A DNA stretch of 13,449 bases from UBA2767 sp964194535 (GCA_964194535.1 CAXMMX010000233.1:1-13449), one strand, 5' to 3'; positions 1 to 7,698 are shown, counted from the stretch's first letter. A program made the numbers and translations. Notes: a model not told the origin generated them from the letters alone.

Positions 1-195
1 CGGGTTGGGTGCGTCGACCGATTTCAGCTTGTTGCCCGTCTTGGCCATCCACGGCTTGTGATAGGCTTCGACCTGGCTCTTCGTATACGCGCCGCCCCAC
101 GACATCACCGTGATTTCGCCAGCGCTCACGCCAAAGGCTCCTAGAGAAATACTCGCCACCATGACGGTGGTAGCCATCAATCTGGACATTTTCAT
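1..195 (-). CDS. Polyamine-type ABC transporter periplasmic binding protein (partial, N-terminus only)
   Basis: Only the first 65 codons are in the window; the gene continues past the left edge. The start is the ATG at 195-193, preceded by a strong Shine-Dalgarno (GGGAGGA). Residues 1-24 form a signal peptide (basic Met-Lys-Met-Ser-Arg, hydrophobic core, Val-Ser-Ala-Gly cleavage region), so the product is periplasmic. The mature start EITVMSWGGAYTKSQ is the typical first beta strand and loop of PotD/PotF-type binding proteins (class II periplasmic fold). It lies 74 bp downstream of the PotA-like ATPase on the same strand, as expected for a pot-type operon. The solute is probably putrescine, spermidine or a related cation, but the ligand-binding residues are outside the window. 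Confidence 0.85.
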   Translation of the reverse strand, partial: MKMSRLMATTVMVASISLGAFGVSAGEITVMSWGGAYTKSQVEAYHKPWMAKTGNKLKSVDAPNP

Positions 196-269
196 CTAAT
201 CCTCCCTTACTGTTGCCCGGTTTGAACCGGTCGGTTGTCGTTCAACTTCAGGTATAGAACGATCCTCTG

Positions 270-1370
270 TCAGGCGCCATTCAGATCGAGCGCCCGGCAA
301 TCTTGCGAACGCCAGCCGACATTCACTTCCTCGCCCACTTTCAAAGTGCGCCGGCTGGCAGCGTTGCGTACTTTGACGACGAATTCATCTGTCCTGGCCA
401 CGGACATGCGGACACGGATGTGGTCGCCGAGATAAATCAGCTCCTCGATCCTGGCCGGCAAATTATTGGTCATGGAGCCCTTCTTCGGGGCAAGTTCTAT
501 GCGCTCCGGGCGGATGGACAGGGTAGCACGCGCACCGACACCACCGACATTGACCTTTTCGGCTTTCACTGTGCCTCCGCCGTCAAGTTCGACCATGCAC
601 ACATTGCCCTCGATCTTGCGGACGGTGCCGTTCAGACGATTATTCTCACCGATAAACTGCGCGACGAAAGCATTGGCCGGCTTCTCATAAAGTTCATCCG
701 GCGTGGAAAGCTGCTGAATAACCCCGTCATTGAACACGGCGATGCGGTCAGCCATGGTCAATGCCTCAGATTGGTCGTGGGTCACATAGATAACCGTGAC
801 ACCAAGCTTTGCATGGATGTGCTTAATCTCGTATTGCATTTGCTCGCGCAGCTGCTTATCGAGCGCGCCTAGCGGTTCATCCATCAGAATGAGATCGGGA
901 TCGAAGACCAGCGCGCGGGCAACGGCGACGCGCTGCTGCTGACCACCGGAAAGCTGGGCCGGACGGCGGTCGCCGAAACTTGGAAGCTCGACCATCTCAA
1001 GCGCACGGCCAACCTTCTCCTCAACTTCCACCGCAGGAAGCTTCCGGACCGTCAAAGGGAAACCGAGATTTTCCGCAACGCTCATGTGTGGAAACAGCGC
1101 ATAGTTCTGGAACACCATACCGATGCCGCGCTTGTGCGGTGGAACATCGTTGATCGGCCGGCCATTCAAAAAAATCTCGCCATGGGTCGCCGGCTCAAAT
1201 CCCGCCAGCATCATCAGGGTCGTCGTTTTGCCCGAACCGGACGGGCCAAGCATTGTAAGAAACTCGCCACGGGCGATGTCGAGATTGAGATCTTTGACGA
1301 CGAGCGTCTCACCGTCATAACTCTTCTGTACGCTCTCAAAGCGAACACTGGCGCCTTTTTTCGTACCCAT
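270..1370 (-). CDS. potA: ABC transporter ATPase, PotA-like (spermidine/putrescine family)
   Basis: A 366-residue cytoplasmic ATPase that powers a polyamine/opine-type importer. Visible motifs are Walker A GPSGSGKT (about 42-49), Q-loop Gln88, signature LSGGQ (140-144), Walker B LILMDE (160-165), D-loop GALD and H-loop His198. The C-terminal third (about 285-365) is a TOBE-like beta domain with the conserved SIRPERIEL segment, which is typical of PotA/UgpC/MalK-type subunits and normal for the family length. The ATG at 1370 has a purine-rich ribosome site (AGGGGAAAG) 7 bases upstream. The binding-protein gene follows after 74 bp, and a PuuR-like regulator is divergent, so a polyamine role is more likely than iron, sulfate or glycerol-3-phosphate. 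Substrate assignment remains inference because the permeases are not in the window. Confidence 0.9.
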   Translation of the reverse strand: MGTKKGASVRFESVQKSYDGETLVVKDLNLDIARGEFLTMLGPSGSGKTTTLMMLAGFEPATHGEIFLNGRPINDVPPHKRGIGMVFQNYALFPHMSVAENLGFPLTVRKLPAVEVEEKVGRALEMVELPSFGDRRPAQLSGGQQQRVAVARALVFDPDLILMDEPLGALDKQLREQMQYEIKHIHAKLGVTVIYVTHDQSEALTMADRIAVFNDGVIQQLSTPDELYEKPANAFVAQFIGENNRLNGTVRKIEGNVCMVELDGGGTVKAEKVNVGGVGARATLSIRPERIELAPKKGSMTNNLPARIEELIYLGDHIRVRMSVARTDEFVVKVRNAASRRTLKVGEEVNVGWRSQDCRALDLNGA

Positions 1371-1603
1371 AAACGCTTTCCCCTGCCTGCCGGCGATATT
1401 TTTATTGGGCAGTCGTGCTTTCCCTTAAAATCCTGCTCATTATTTCATATTGGCGTTGAAAAAGTAAAAAATCGCGGGACAAGTTCATATTCCAGTGTCT
1501 TTGGTGCCTGTTTCTCCGAGTCTGCAAGACCGAAAGAGCTGGCTCACTCGCCCGAGCGTTCCAGGGTACGTTGATGAGAGTGTCCACATCTGGAGCGATC
1601 AAT

Positions 1604-1627
1604 ATATCAAACACTTTGTATTGATAT
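1604..1627. promoter_or_regulatory. Inverted repeat, candidate operator
   Basis: Perfect 7-bp arms ATATCAA (1604-1610) and TTGATAT (1621-1627) separated by 10 bp. The right arm begins at the last base of the proposed -35 hexamer of the regulator promoter, the position expected for autorepression by the XRE-cupin protein. The dyad is seen directly; its role as an operator is inference. Confidence 0.4.
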
Positions 1628-1644
1628 GATAAACGCTATATGAT
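1616..1644 (+). promoter_or_regulatory. Candidate sigma-70-type promoter for the puuR-like gene
   Basis: A -35 TTGTAT (1616-1621) and a -10 TATGAT (1639-1644) are separated by exactly 17 bp. This predicts a transcript start near 1651 and an 87-base leader before the ATG at 1738. The -10 differs from consensus by one base and the -35 by two. No transcript data are available, so this is a sequence match only. Confidence 0.4.
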
Positions 1645-1680
1645 CTGTAATCAAGTTGAACATTGACTGATAGGGCAGTG

Positions 1681-1708
1681 TTCCCTGGCCCATAGTCCCG
1701 CCAGGGAA
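1681..1708. promoter_or_regulatory. Perfect hairpin in the leader of the puuR-like gene
   Basis: Arms TTCCCTGGC (1681-1689) and GCCAGGGAA (1700-1708) pair perfectly over 9 bp around a 10-base loop. No T-run follows, so it is not a standard intrinsic terminator. It lies between the proposed transcript start and the Shine-Dalgarno at 1725-1728. It could be a second operator dyad or an RNA stem-loop in the leader. Confidence 0.45.
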
Positions 1709-1737
1709 ATTTCTGGATCGTTCTGGAGATTGTGAAC

Positions 1738-2319
1738 ATGGATATGGATGTCGGTCAGCGACTGAAGTCGGTACGACTTTCAACTGGTCTCTCGCAACGT
1801 CAGCTCGCGATACGTGCCAACGTGACCAACGGGATGATCTCGATGATCGAGAAAAACAGCACCAGCCCATCGATTGCGTCCTTGAAGAAAATCCTCCAAG
1901 CAATCCCCATGTCTCTGTCGGAGTTCTTCAACGCCGAGGAGGTTGCGGGTGAGAAGTATTTCTACAAAGCAGATGAGCTGAAGGAGATCAGCCTGTCCCT
2001 GATTAGCGATCTTGGCGCGCAGGTCGACGCCAATAGCGTATCATTTCGTCAAGTGGGAGATGCGAAACAACACTCTATTCAAATGCTCTATGAGAGATAT
2101 CAGCCAGGAGCAGATACGGGTGATGAACTTTACTCCCATGAATCAGAAGAGATTGGCATCGTTATTTCCGGCGAAATCGAGATAACGGTTGGTGAACAGA
2201 TACAAGCCCTCAAGACCGGCGATGCCTATTTGTTTGACAGCCGCATACCGCATCGTTTCCGCAATCGGGGCAACGAAGAGTGCATCATTGTCAGCGCCTG
2301 CACGCCACCGACTTTATAA
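1738..2319 (+). CDS. puuR: PuuR-like XRE-cupin transcriptional regulator
   Basis: A 193-residue DNA-binding regulator. Residues about 5-60 are an XRE-type helix-turn-helix (VGQRLKSVRLSTGLSQ, then a recognition helix around TNGMISMIEK and the closing SLSEFF). Residues about 115-185 are a small cupin effector domain (GDELYSHESEEIGIVISGE, then PHRFRN). The order and several segments, such as SLSEFF, YQPG.DTG, EEIG, IPH.F and the ISA.TP tail, closely match E. coli PuuR, the putrescine-responsive repressor. The ATG at 1738 is preferred because GGAG (1725-1728) lies 9 bases upstream; a GTG at 1732 is too close to it and an ATG at 1744 is also possible. It is divergent from the PotA-like operon and probably represses it. 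A putrescine effector is inference. Confidence 0.85.
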   Translation: MDMDVGQRLKSVRLSTGLSQRQLAIRANVTNGMISMIEKNSTSPSIASLKKILQAIPMSLSEFFNAEEVAGEKYFYKADELKEISLSLISDLGAQVDANSVSFRQVGDAKQHSIQMLYERYQPGADTGDELYSHESEEIGIVISGEIEITVGEQIQALKTGDAYLFDSRIPHRFRNRGNEECIIVSACTPPTL

Positions 2320-2369
2320 CGCCAGGTCTCGTTCCTCCGGCCTCTATGAAAATGAACCGATCAGCGATC

Positions 2370-2426
2370 AATGGCCGCGTTGAGCTGGTTCAATTCGGTC
2401 GTCAGAACGGGGGCGCCATTCTTTCC
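2370..2426 (-). pseudogene. Possible remnant of a short ORF after the GMC gene
   Basis: Right after the GMC stop the minus strand reads GAGGAGGAAAGA and then ATG (2416-2414), an excellent ribosome site and start, but the frame ends after five codons (Met-Ala-Pro-Pro-Phe-stop). The frame one base away, which is in phase with the GMC stop, stays open to 2370 and would read APVLTTELNQLNAAIDR. One extra C in the C5 run at 2406-2410 would join the start to that frame as a 19-codon ORF. It may be the decayed 5' end of a lost operon gene. No family is recognised. Confidence 0.25.
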
Positions 2427-2429
2427 TCC

Positions 2430-4040
2430 TCAGGATTCTCCGTCTTCCCGGATCATGTCCGACGCTTTTTCCGCGATCATGATCACCGGAGAATTGGTAT
2501 TGCCGCTTGTGATCGTCGGCATGACCGAAGCATCGACCACGCGCAATCCCTGGACACCATGCACCCGAAGCCGGTCGTCAACAACGGCCATGGGATCCGA
2601 CCCCATCTTGCAGGTTCCAACCGGATGAAAGATTGTCGTCGCAATATCACCGGCCGCTTTTGTCAGATCGTCGTCGTCCTGAACCTCAACGCCGGGCCGG
2701 AATTCCTGTGGCCGGTATTTCTGCAATGCCGGTTGCGCAACGATGCGCCGTGTCAGCCTGATAGAATCTGCCGCGATCTTTCTGTCGCTGGCGGCCGAGA
2801 GATAATTTGGGAGTATGGAAGGCTTGGCGAACGGATCTGCGGACGTTATCCGCACATGGCCGCGGCTTTCAGGCCGCAGATTGCAGACACTGGCGGTAAA
2901 GGCTGGAAAGGGATCGAGAGGGACGCCAAACCGGTCGAGCGTTAAGGGCTGAACATGATATTCGATGTTGGGAGTATCGAATTTGGAATCTGTCTTGGCA
3001 AATGCGCCGAGCTGGGATGGCGCCATCGACATCGGTCCACTGCGAAACAGGATATATTCAAGACCGATGGCCAATTTGCCCAATACGCTGTTAGCCTGCT
3101 CGTTCAGGGTCTTAACGCCTTCGACCTTGTAGGCGCAGCGGATTTGCAAATGGTCCTGCAGATTTTCCCCGACACCGGCAAGTTCGTGGACAATCTCAAT
3201 ACCATGCGCTTTCAATAATTCTCCCGGCCCGACGCCCGACAGTTGTAATAGCTGTACGGAGCCGATGGAACCGGCCGAAAGAAGCACCTCGGCGCGCGCG
3301 TTGATGATTGCGTCCTGGGACCCGATTGTGAGTTCCACTCCTGTCGCCCGGCCATCTTCGATCCGCAGTTTCTTTGCCTGGGCTTGGGTGAATACCTGTA
3401 GGTTCGGGCGCTTCCTTACCGGTTTCAGGAATCCCCGAGCGGTGTTCCACCGCCAGCCACGGCGCTGGTTGACGTGAAAATAGCCGCAGCCTTCATTGTT
3501 TCCCCGGTTGAAATCTTCTGTTTTGGGGATGCCCGCCTGTTCGGCGGCATCGCGGAATGCATCGAGAATCTCCCAGCTTAGCCGCTGGTTCTCGACCCGC
3601 CATTCGCCTCCCGTTCCATGCATCTCGTCCCCAGGAACCGCTGCCTGATCTTCCGACTTGATGAAATATGGAAGGATGTCTTCCCAGCTCCAGCCCGCAT
3701 TGCCCAGCTGACGCCAGTGATCATAATCGCGGGCTTGTCCACGCATGTAGATCATGCCGTTGATGGAAGAGCAGCCCCCGAGGACGCGGCCGCGCGGGTA
3801 ACCGAGCGATCGGCCATTGAGACCTGGATCAGGGTCTGTGGTGAACCCCCAGTCTGTGCGCGGGTTGCCCATGCAGTAAAGGTAACCGACCGGAATTTGA
3901 ATCCAGATGTAATTGTCTTTTCCACCCGCCTCCAGAAGCGCAACCCTGGTGCCGGGGTCCTGCGACAACCGGTTGGCCAAAACACATCCGGCACTGCCGG
4001 CGCCGACGATAACGTAATCGAAAGTTCCCAGATCCTTCAT
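2430..4040 (-). CDS. GMC-family FAD-dependent alcohol dehydrogenase (choline dehydrogenase-like)
   Basis: A 536-residue flavoenzyme expected to oxidise an alcohol to an aldehyde. It shows the N-terminal FAD dinucleotide fold DYVIVGAGSAG (8-18) with LEAGG at 36-40; GMC signature 1 around GRVLGGCSSINGMIYMRG (84-101); signature 2 region GSIGSVQLLQLSGVG (257-271), with Val262 where Pro is usual; the active-site His in FHPVGTCKMG (His472); and the C-terminal SGNTNSP catalytic segment (512-518). Length is normal for the family. The ATG at 4040 is chosen because only seven residues then precede the FAD motif; an in-frame GTG at 4076 would add 12 residues, and neither has a strong ribosome site. It follows livF by 124 bp and is the last gene of the Liv operon, which suggests that its substrate is the imported solute or a product of it. 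Choline cannot be assigned. Confidence 0.88.
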   Translation of the reverse strand: MKDLGTFDYVIVGAGSAGCVLANRLSQDPGTRVALLEAGGKDNYIWIQIPVGYLYCMGNPRTDWGFTTDPDPGLNGRSLGYPRGRVLGGCSSINGMIYMRGQARDYDHWRQLGNAGWSWEDILPYFIKSEDQAAVPGDEMHGTGGEWRVENQRLSWEILDAFRDAAEQAGIPKTEDFNRGNNEGCGYFHVNQRRGWRWNTARGFLKPVRKRPNLQVFTQAQAKKLRIEDGRATGVELTIGSQDAIINARAEVLLSAGSIGSVQLLQLSGVGPGELLKAHGIEIVHELAGVGENLQDHLQIRCAYKVEGVKTLNEQANSVLGKLAIGLEYILFRSGPMSMAPSQLGAFAKTDSKFDTPNIEYHVQPLTLDRFGVPLDPFPAFTASVCNLRPESRGHVRITSADPFAKPSILPNYLSAASDRKIAADSIRLTRRIVAQPALQKYRPQEFRPGVEVQDDDDLTKAAGDIATTIFHPVGTCKMGSDPMAVVDDRLRVHGVQGLRVVDASVMPTITSGNTNSPVIMIAEKASDMIREDGES

Positions 4041-4084
4041 CGGAAATTCACGTATAGGCCGGTGTTGCGAACACACCCGCCATG

Positions 4085-4107
4085 GTCACTTTTCGCAGTG
4101 ACTTTTT
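4085..4107 (+). terminator. Weak plus-strand hairpin with T-run (antisense to the operon)
   Basis: Arms GTCACT (4085-4090) and AGTGAC (4097-4102) around a 6-base loop are followed by TTTTT (4103-4107) on the plus strand. It lies between livF and the GMC gene, both on the minus strand, so it would only stop antisense transcription. On the minus strand it is still a hairpin, preceded by five A and without a T-run. It is short and of modest GC, hence low confidence. Confidence 0.25.
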
Positions 4108-4164
4108 GCCGTAACTGTGATGGGGCACATAAAACATAGTCGCTTTCCGAGTGCGTCCAGAACG

Positions 4165-4869
4165 TCAAATCATCAAATATTTCTGTTGGATTTTCTTATT
4201 CTTGTGAAGCTCGGCCATGGTTCCGTTGAACCGGATACGGCCGGTTTCAATGATGTAAGCGCGATCCGATATCTGATGGGCGAAGCGCAGATTTTGTTCG
4301 GCGAACAGAATTGTCATTCCCATATCCTTGAGTTTTTTGATTTGCTGGCCGAGTTCCTGCACGACTATGGGAGCAACGCCTTCAACCGGCTCATCAAGCA
4401 ATACCAGCGACGGGTTGCCCATCAGCGTTCTACCGACTGTCAGCATTTGTTGTTCACCCCCGCTCAGATAACCGCCAAGATTTCCGTCCAGTTCCGCGAG
4501 CTTGGGAAACAGTTCGTAAACCTTCTCAACGGTCCAGTTGAAGCTCTTGTCCCCTTCCTTGATGGCGACCTCCAGATTTTCGCGTACAGTAAGATCAGGA
4601 AAGATGAGGCGCTCGTCCGGGACGTAGCCCATTCCCATGCGAGCGATCTGATAAGGTTCGCGTCCGCTGATCTCCATCCCATTGAATAGGACAGACCCCT
4701 CCTTGGTGCGAGCTAACCCCATGATGGTCCGCAGGGTGGTCGTCTTTCCTGCGCCATTACGGCCAAGCAGGCACACTACCTCGCCTTCGTTCACCTCAAG
4801 CGAAACGTCAAACAGGATATGGCTCGTGCCGTAGTGCGTGTTGACGTTGTGAACTTCCAAATAGCTCAT
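4165..4869 (-). CDS. livF: Branched-chain amino acid-type ABC transporter ATPase, LivF-like
   Basis: A 234-residue cytoplasmic ATPase, one of the two that drive a HAAT-family importer. Motifs are Walker A GRNGAGKTT (36-44), signature LSGGEQQ (135-141) and Walker B LVLLDEP (155-161) followed by EGVAP. The segment LFAEQNL (188-194) carries Gln192 where most ABC ATPases have the H-loop His, which is characteristic of LivF. The start ATG at 4869 overlaps the livG stop (ATGA, 4866-4869), so translation is probably coupled. Length and motif order are normal. The substrate class (branched-chain amino acids, amides, urea, or other small polar compounds) cannot be told from the ATPase. Confidence 0.93.
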   Translation of the reverse strand: MSYLEVHNVNTHYGTSHILFDVSLEVNEGEVVCLLGRNGAGKTTTLRTIMGLARTKEGSVLFNGMEISGREPYQIARMGMGYVPDERLIFPDLTVRENLEVAIKEGDKSFNWTVEKVYELFPKLAELDGNLGGYLSGGEQQMLTVGRTLMGNPSLVLLDEPVEGVAPIVVQELGQQIKKLKDMGMTILFAEQNLRFAHQISDRAYIIETGRIRFNGTMAELHKNKKIQQKYLMI

Positions 4870-5618
4870 ATGTGATGCTCGCCCAGATAGATTTGTTGCG
4901 CCGTTTCGTTGTCCCGCACTTGTTCGGGGGAGCCCTCGATGATGATCTCACCGCGGTGCAAAAGTACAACCCGTTTGGCGTGATTGAAGACAACAGACAT
5001 GTCGTGCTCGGTAAAAAGAACGGTCAGTCCGAGTTCACGGTTCAGACGGTCCACCAGCTTCATGGTCTCCTGTGTCTCCTCAAGCGACATTCCGGCCGTT
5101 GGTTCATCAAGAAATAAGAGCTTGGGTTTCCCCGCTAGCGCGATCGCCAGCTCCAGTTTTTTCTTGTCCCCTTGCGCTAGCATCCCTGCGATATCGTTGG
5201 CCTTCTCGACTAAACCGCAAAGCGAAAGCGCCTCTTGTGTCTCCGAGACACCGATACGATCAGCGCTGGCGAACATATTCATGGTGACACGAGCGTGGGA
5301 ATGTACGGCTGATCGGACGTTTTCCAGAACCGTCAGGCGAGGAAAGATATTGCTGATCTGAAAGGCGCGCGAAATCCCGATCCGGGCGATCACATGGGGG
5401 GCCCGGTTGGTGATGTCTCGACCGTCAAAAACAACCTTGCCGCCATCGGGTTTGTGATACCCCGTGAGGAGGTTGAAAAAAGTACTCTTGCCAGCACCAT
5501 TGGGTCCGATGATTGCGGACTGTTCGCCCTCCTGCATCGTGAAATTGACATTCTGCGTGACGTGAATACCGCCGAAGTGCTTGTTGAGACCGGTGACTTC
5601 CAGGATCGTCCTTGCCAT
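4866..5618 (-). CDS. livG: Branched-chain amino acid-type ABC transporter ATPase, LivG-like
   Basis: A 250-residue ATPase paired with LivF. Walker A is GPNGAGKST (38-46), the Q-loop lies in FQISN (86-90), Walker B is LLFLDEPTAGMS (167-178) and the H-loop is TEHDM (His205). The ABC signature is degenerate: LAQGDKKK (147-154) instead of LSGGQ, a variation tolerated in LivG proteins. The long insert after LTVLENV is also typical of this subfamily. The ATG at 5618 shares one base with the livM stop (TGATG); a GTG one codon earlier (5621) is possible, and AGGGGA is suitably placed for either. It is the third of four tightly packed importer genes. Confidence 0.93.
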   Translation of the reverse strand: MARTILEVTGLNKHFGGIHVTQNVNFTMQEGEQSAIIGPNGAGKSTFFNLLTGYHKPDGGKVVFDGRDITNRAPHVIARIGISRAFQISNIFPRLTVLENVRSAVHSHARVTMNMFASADRIGVSETQEALSLCGLVEKANDIAGMLAQGDKKKLELAIALAGKPKLLFLDEPTAGMSLEETQETMKLVDRLNRELGLTVLFTEHDMSVVFNHAKRVVLLHRGEIIIEGSPEQVRDNETAQQIYLGEHHI

Positions 5619-6688
5619 CACGAAGTCCCCTTGCTTTTGCTGGACTTTTTGGGAGAACTGTCAGCGCGTTCCTCACCACCACCCCTGTTGAGGATGCGAG
5701 GGATCAGCTTGGCGTCAATGACGCCCAGTAAACCGCCTGGCGCGAAAAGAACGATCAGCAGGATGACGGTGCCGATGGTCAAGGGCCAGTAAACCGTAAA
5801 CCCAGTGACATAGGCCTGCAGGAAGGTATAGACAATTGAGCCGACCATCGGCCCGGCGAAAAATCCCGCACCGCCGATAAGCGTCATGAAGACGGCAATG
5901 CCCGACTCCTGCCAGCCCAGTAGAAGCGGTCCGACGCTGCGCGTGAACGGTCCCCATAATGCACCCGCAACCCCGGCGAACATTCCGGCAATCACGAAAT
6001 TGACCAGCATATATCGCCGCACGTCGATCCCGATGAAACGGGTGCGAAGCTGATTTTCACGCATCGCGCGCAGCACATAACCGAACGGAGATCTGGTAAT
6101 GCGCCACATCATGGCCGCGGCGGCGGCAACTATCGCCAGGGTTAAATAGTAATAGACCGTGGGGTCGCGAAATACGGGAGGCGGAAGAAGTCTTTGAATG
6201 CCGTCATCGCCACCCGTGAAGGTGTACCAGGAGAACACCACAAAGAACAGCAGCTCGCCGAATGCAAGGGTCAATATGGCGAAATAGATGCCGGTAAGCC
6301 TGATACAGAAGAAACCGACGACCAGGGCGCCGATTGCCGCAACCGGCGGGCCTGCGAGCAGAGCCCCGAAAAATTGCAGAATGGTGATCTCCTCGGTGCC
6401 ACCGGTAAACTCGCGAAACATAATCGCGGTCGCATATGCGCCTAGGCCGAAAAAGGCGGCATGGCCGAATGAAATCTGGCCCATATATCCATAGATGAGG
6501 TTGAAACTCATCGCGAACAGGCCAAGAACCAGAATTTCGGTTCCGACCTCGATCCAGAACCTGCCCACCAGGACCGGAACCAGCAGAGAACCAAGACCAA
6601 GCAGAACGAGAATGGGCCCGGACAACCCGCCCCATTCAACGAGCTTGCGTAACCAGCTTTCAGGACCGTTTTGCCCCTTATCGGTCAT
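5618..6688 (-). CDS. livM: Branched-chain amino acid-type ABC transporter permease, LivM-like
   Basis: A 356-residue inner-membrane permease that forms the translocation channel with LivH. It has about eight to ten hydrophobic segments and the LivM hallmark around residues 55-80, FAMSFNLIYGYMGQISFGHA followed by AFFGLGAYATAIM. Further conserved stretches include YFAILTLAFGELLFFV and LIGGAGFFAGPMVGS near the C-terminus. The frame is open far upstream, but the ATG at 6688 is chosen because AGGGAAG lies just ahead of it and the product then has the usual LivM length; ATG 6703 is an alternative. The last 20 residues are a hydrophilic Ser/Lys-rich tail, probably cytoplasmic. It is separated from livH by 26 bp and overlaps livG. 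Confidence 0.92.
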   Translation of the reverse strand: MTDKGQNGPESWLRKLVEWGGLSGPILVLLGLGSLLVPVLVGRFWIEVGTEILVLGLFAMSFNLIYGYMGQISFGHAAFFGLGAYATAIMFREFTGGTEEITILQFFGALLAGPPVAAIGALVVGFFCIRLTGIYFAILTLAFGELLFFVVFSWYTFTGGDDGIQRLLPPPVFRDPTVYYYLTLAIVAAAAAMMWRITRSPFGYVLRAMRENQLRTRFIGIDVRRYMLVNFVIAGMFAGVAGALWGPFTRSVGPLLLGWQESGIAVFMTLIGGAGFFAGPMVGSIVYTFLQAYVTGFTVYWPLTIGTVILLIVLFAPGGLLGVIDAKLIPRILNRGGGEERADSSPKKSSKSKGTS

Positions 6689-6714
6689 GTTTCTTCCCTT
6701 CATGATCCCGGTTC

Positions 6715-7614
6715 TCAGAACCGAAGTTCGGTTCCGAATAATCCCCATGGACGCAAGATCAGGACCGCCACGACAATAAGGAAGATCACTGCGAGTGCAC
6801 CATCCGGCCAGACAAGAATCGAGATCGCATAGACAATTCCAACCATAATGGATGCCACGAATGTACCAAGGATGCTGCCGAATCCGCCGATAACGACAAC
6901 GGCAAAGCACTGCACGATGAGGTCGATATCGACGCCGAGCGCCATCGGCATAAGCGGTAAAAATACGCCAGCCGAAAATCCGGCAATACCGACGCCGAGC
7001 GCGAATACTCCCGCGTAAATCATGGGAATTCGAATTCCTAACGCGCCTACCATCTCTCTGCTGTAGACAGCGGCACGAACGATTTTGCCGTAACGGGTCT
7101 TTTGCAGAAACCACCACAAACCCGCGGCGACGGCACACCCGGTAGCAATAATGATGAAATAATAGGGATTTACGAAGGTGTCCAATATCTCCCACGGTTC
7201 ATTAAGCAGGAATATCGACCGGTCTTCCACGCCCCAGACAATCTTGATCACATCGCCGATGATGAGAATCAGGGCAAAGGTCAAGAGCAACTGTTCGGGG
7301 AGCTCACGCTCATACATGCGGCTAATGAGAAGTCGCTCGATCAGATAACCAATTACCACCATCACACCGGTGCCAAAGATGATCGAGACAGCTAGAATCA
7401 GACCGCTTTCGGCAAATCCCATGCCGTCTGTGATAAATGAGAAAATGCTGAAAGTAATGTAGCCGCCAATGAGCCACAGCGTGGCGTGGGCAAAATTCAG
7501 AATATTCATAACGCCGAATATCAGCGACAAGCCCGACGACAGCAGAAACAATATCATTGCTCGCGACAAGCCGCCGAGTAGCGTGGCGAACAGGATTCCG
7601 GGGTCCGTAAGCAT
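6715..7614 (-). CDS. livH: Branched-chain amino acid-type ABC transporter permease, LivH-like
   Basis: A 299-residue integral membrane protein, the partner permease of LivM. The N-terminus shows the LivH hallmark SSGLSLIFGVMNILNFAHA (26-44) followed by LIGGYITF. The C-terminal GGFGSILGTFVAS segment and the ending LRPWGLFG are also typical. About eight membrane spans are visible. The ATG at 7614 has an AGGGAA ribosome site 7 bases upstream. It is the first gene after the binding protein, separated by a 102-bp gap that holds a hairpin with a T-run, so its expression is probably set below that of the binding protein. Confidence 0.92.
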   Translation of the reverse strand: MLTDPGILFATLLGGLSRAMILFLLSSGLSLIFGVMNILNFAHATLWLIGGYITFSIFSFITDGMGFAESGLILAVSIIFGTGVMVVIGYLIERLLISRMYERELPEQLLLTFALILIIGDVIKIVWGVEDRSIFLLNEPWEILDTFVNPYYFIIIATGCAVAAGLWWFLQKTRYGKIVRAAVYSREMVGALGIRIPMIYAGVFALGVGIAGFSAGVFLPLMPMALGVDIDLIVQCFAVVVIGGFGSILGTFVASIMVGIVYAISILVWPDGALAVIFLIVVAVLILRPWGLFGTELRF

Positions 7615-7652
7615 AATGTTCCCTCAACAAGCCAAGGGGCCTGGGCTTCTGG

Positions 7653-7698
7653 AAAAAGCCGGCCACAGGCGTCAAGATGAAACTCGACGTCCGTGGCC
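7653..7698 (-). terminator. Intra-operon hairpin terminator or attenuator between binding protein and livH
   Basis: On the minus strand the arms GGCCACGGACGTCGAG (7698-7683) and CTTGACGCCTGTGGCC (7676-7661) pair over 16 positions, with two G-U pairs and one A-C mismatch, around the six-base loop TTTCAT. GGC and then TTTTT (7657-7653) follow directly. This has the form of an intrinsic terminator and starts 18 bases after the binding-protein stop. Partial termination or 3'-end protection here would raise binding-protein mRNA relative to the permease and ATPase genes, as in many ABC operons. Confidence 0.65.

Larger units (their letters stand above)
1371..1737. promoter_or_regulatory. Divergent intergenic control region between potA-like and puuR-like genes
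   Basis: A 367-bp gap between divergent genes with no plausible coding sequence of its own. It must hold the promoters of both the uptake operon (leftward) and the regulator (rightward). The most AT-rich part is about 1595-1670 and contains the sites listed separately (1604-1627, 1616-1644, 1681-1708). ATATGAT is also directly repeated at 1624-1630 and 1638-1644, a 14-bp step. I could not pick a convincing leftward promoter. Confidence 0.7.

Noticed and set aside
217..230. CCGGTT-TG-AACCGG dyad between potA-like and binding-protein genes
   Set aside because: The two-base loop is too short for a stable stem-loop and there is no T-run; it could be chance.
303..872. Plus-strand frame of 189 codons opposite the PotA-like gene
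   Set aside because: Antisense shadow of a well-supported ATPase gene on the minus strand.
2280..2945. Plus-strand frame of 221 codons opposite the GMC gene
   Set aside because: Antisense shadow; it lacks a ribosome site and overlaps both the end of the regulator gene and the GMC gene.
6689..7195. Long N-terminal extension of livM into livH
   Set aside because: The frame is open by chance through livH; the Arg/Cys-rich translation is unlike LivM, and ATG 6688 has a ribosome site and gives normal length.
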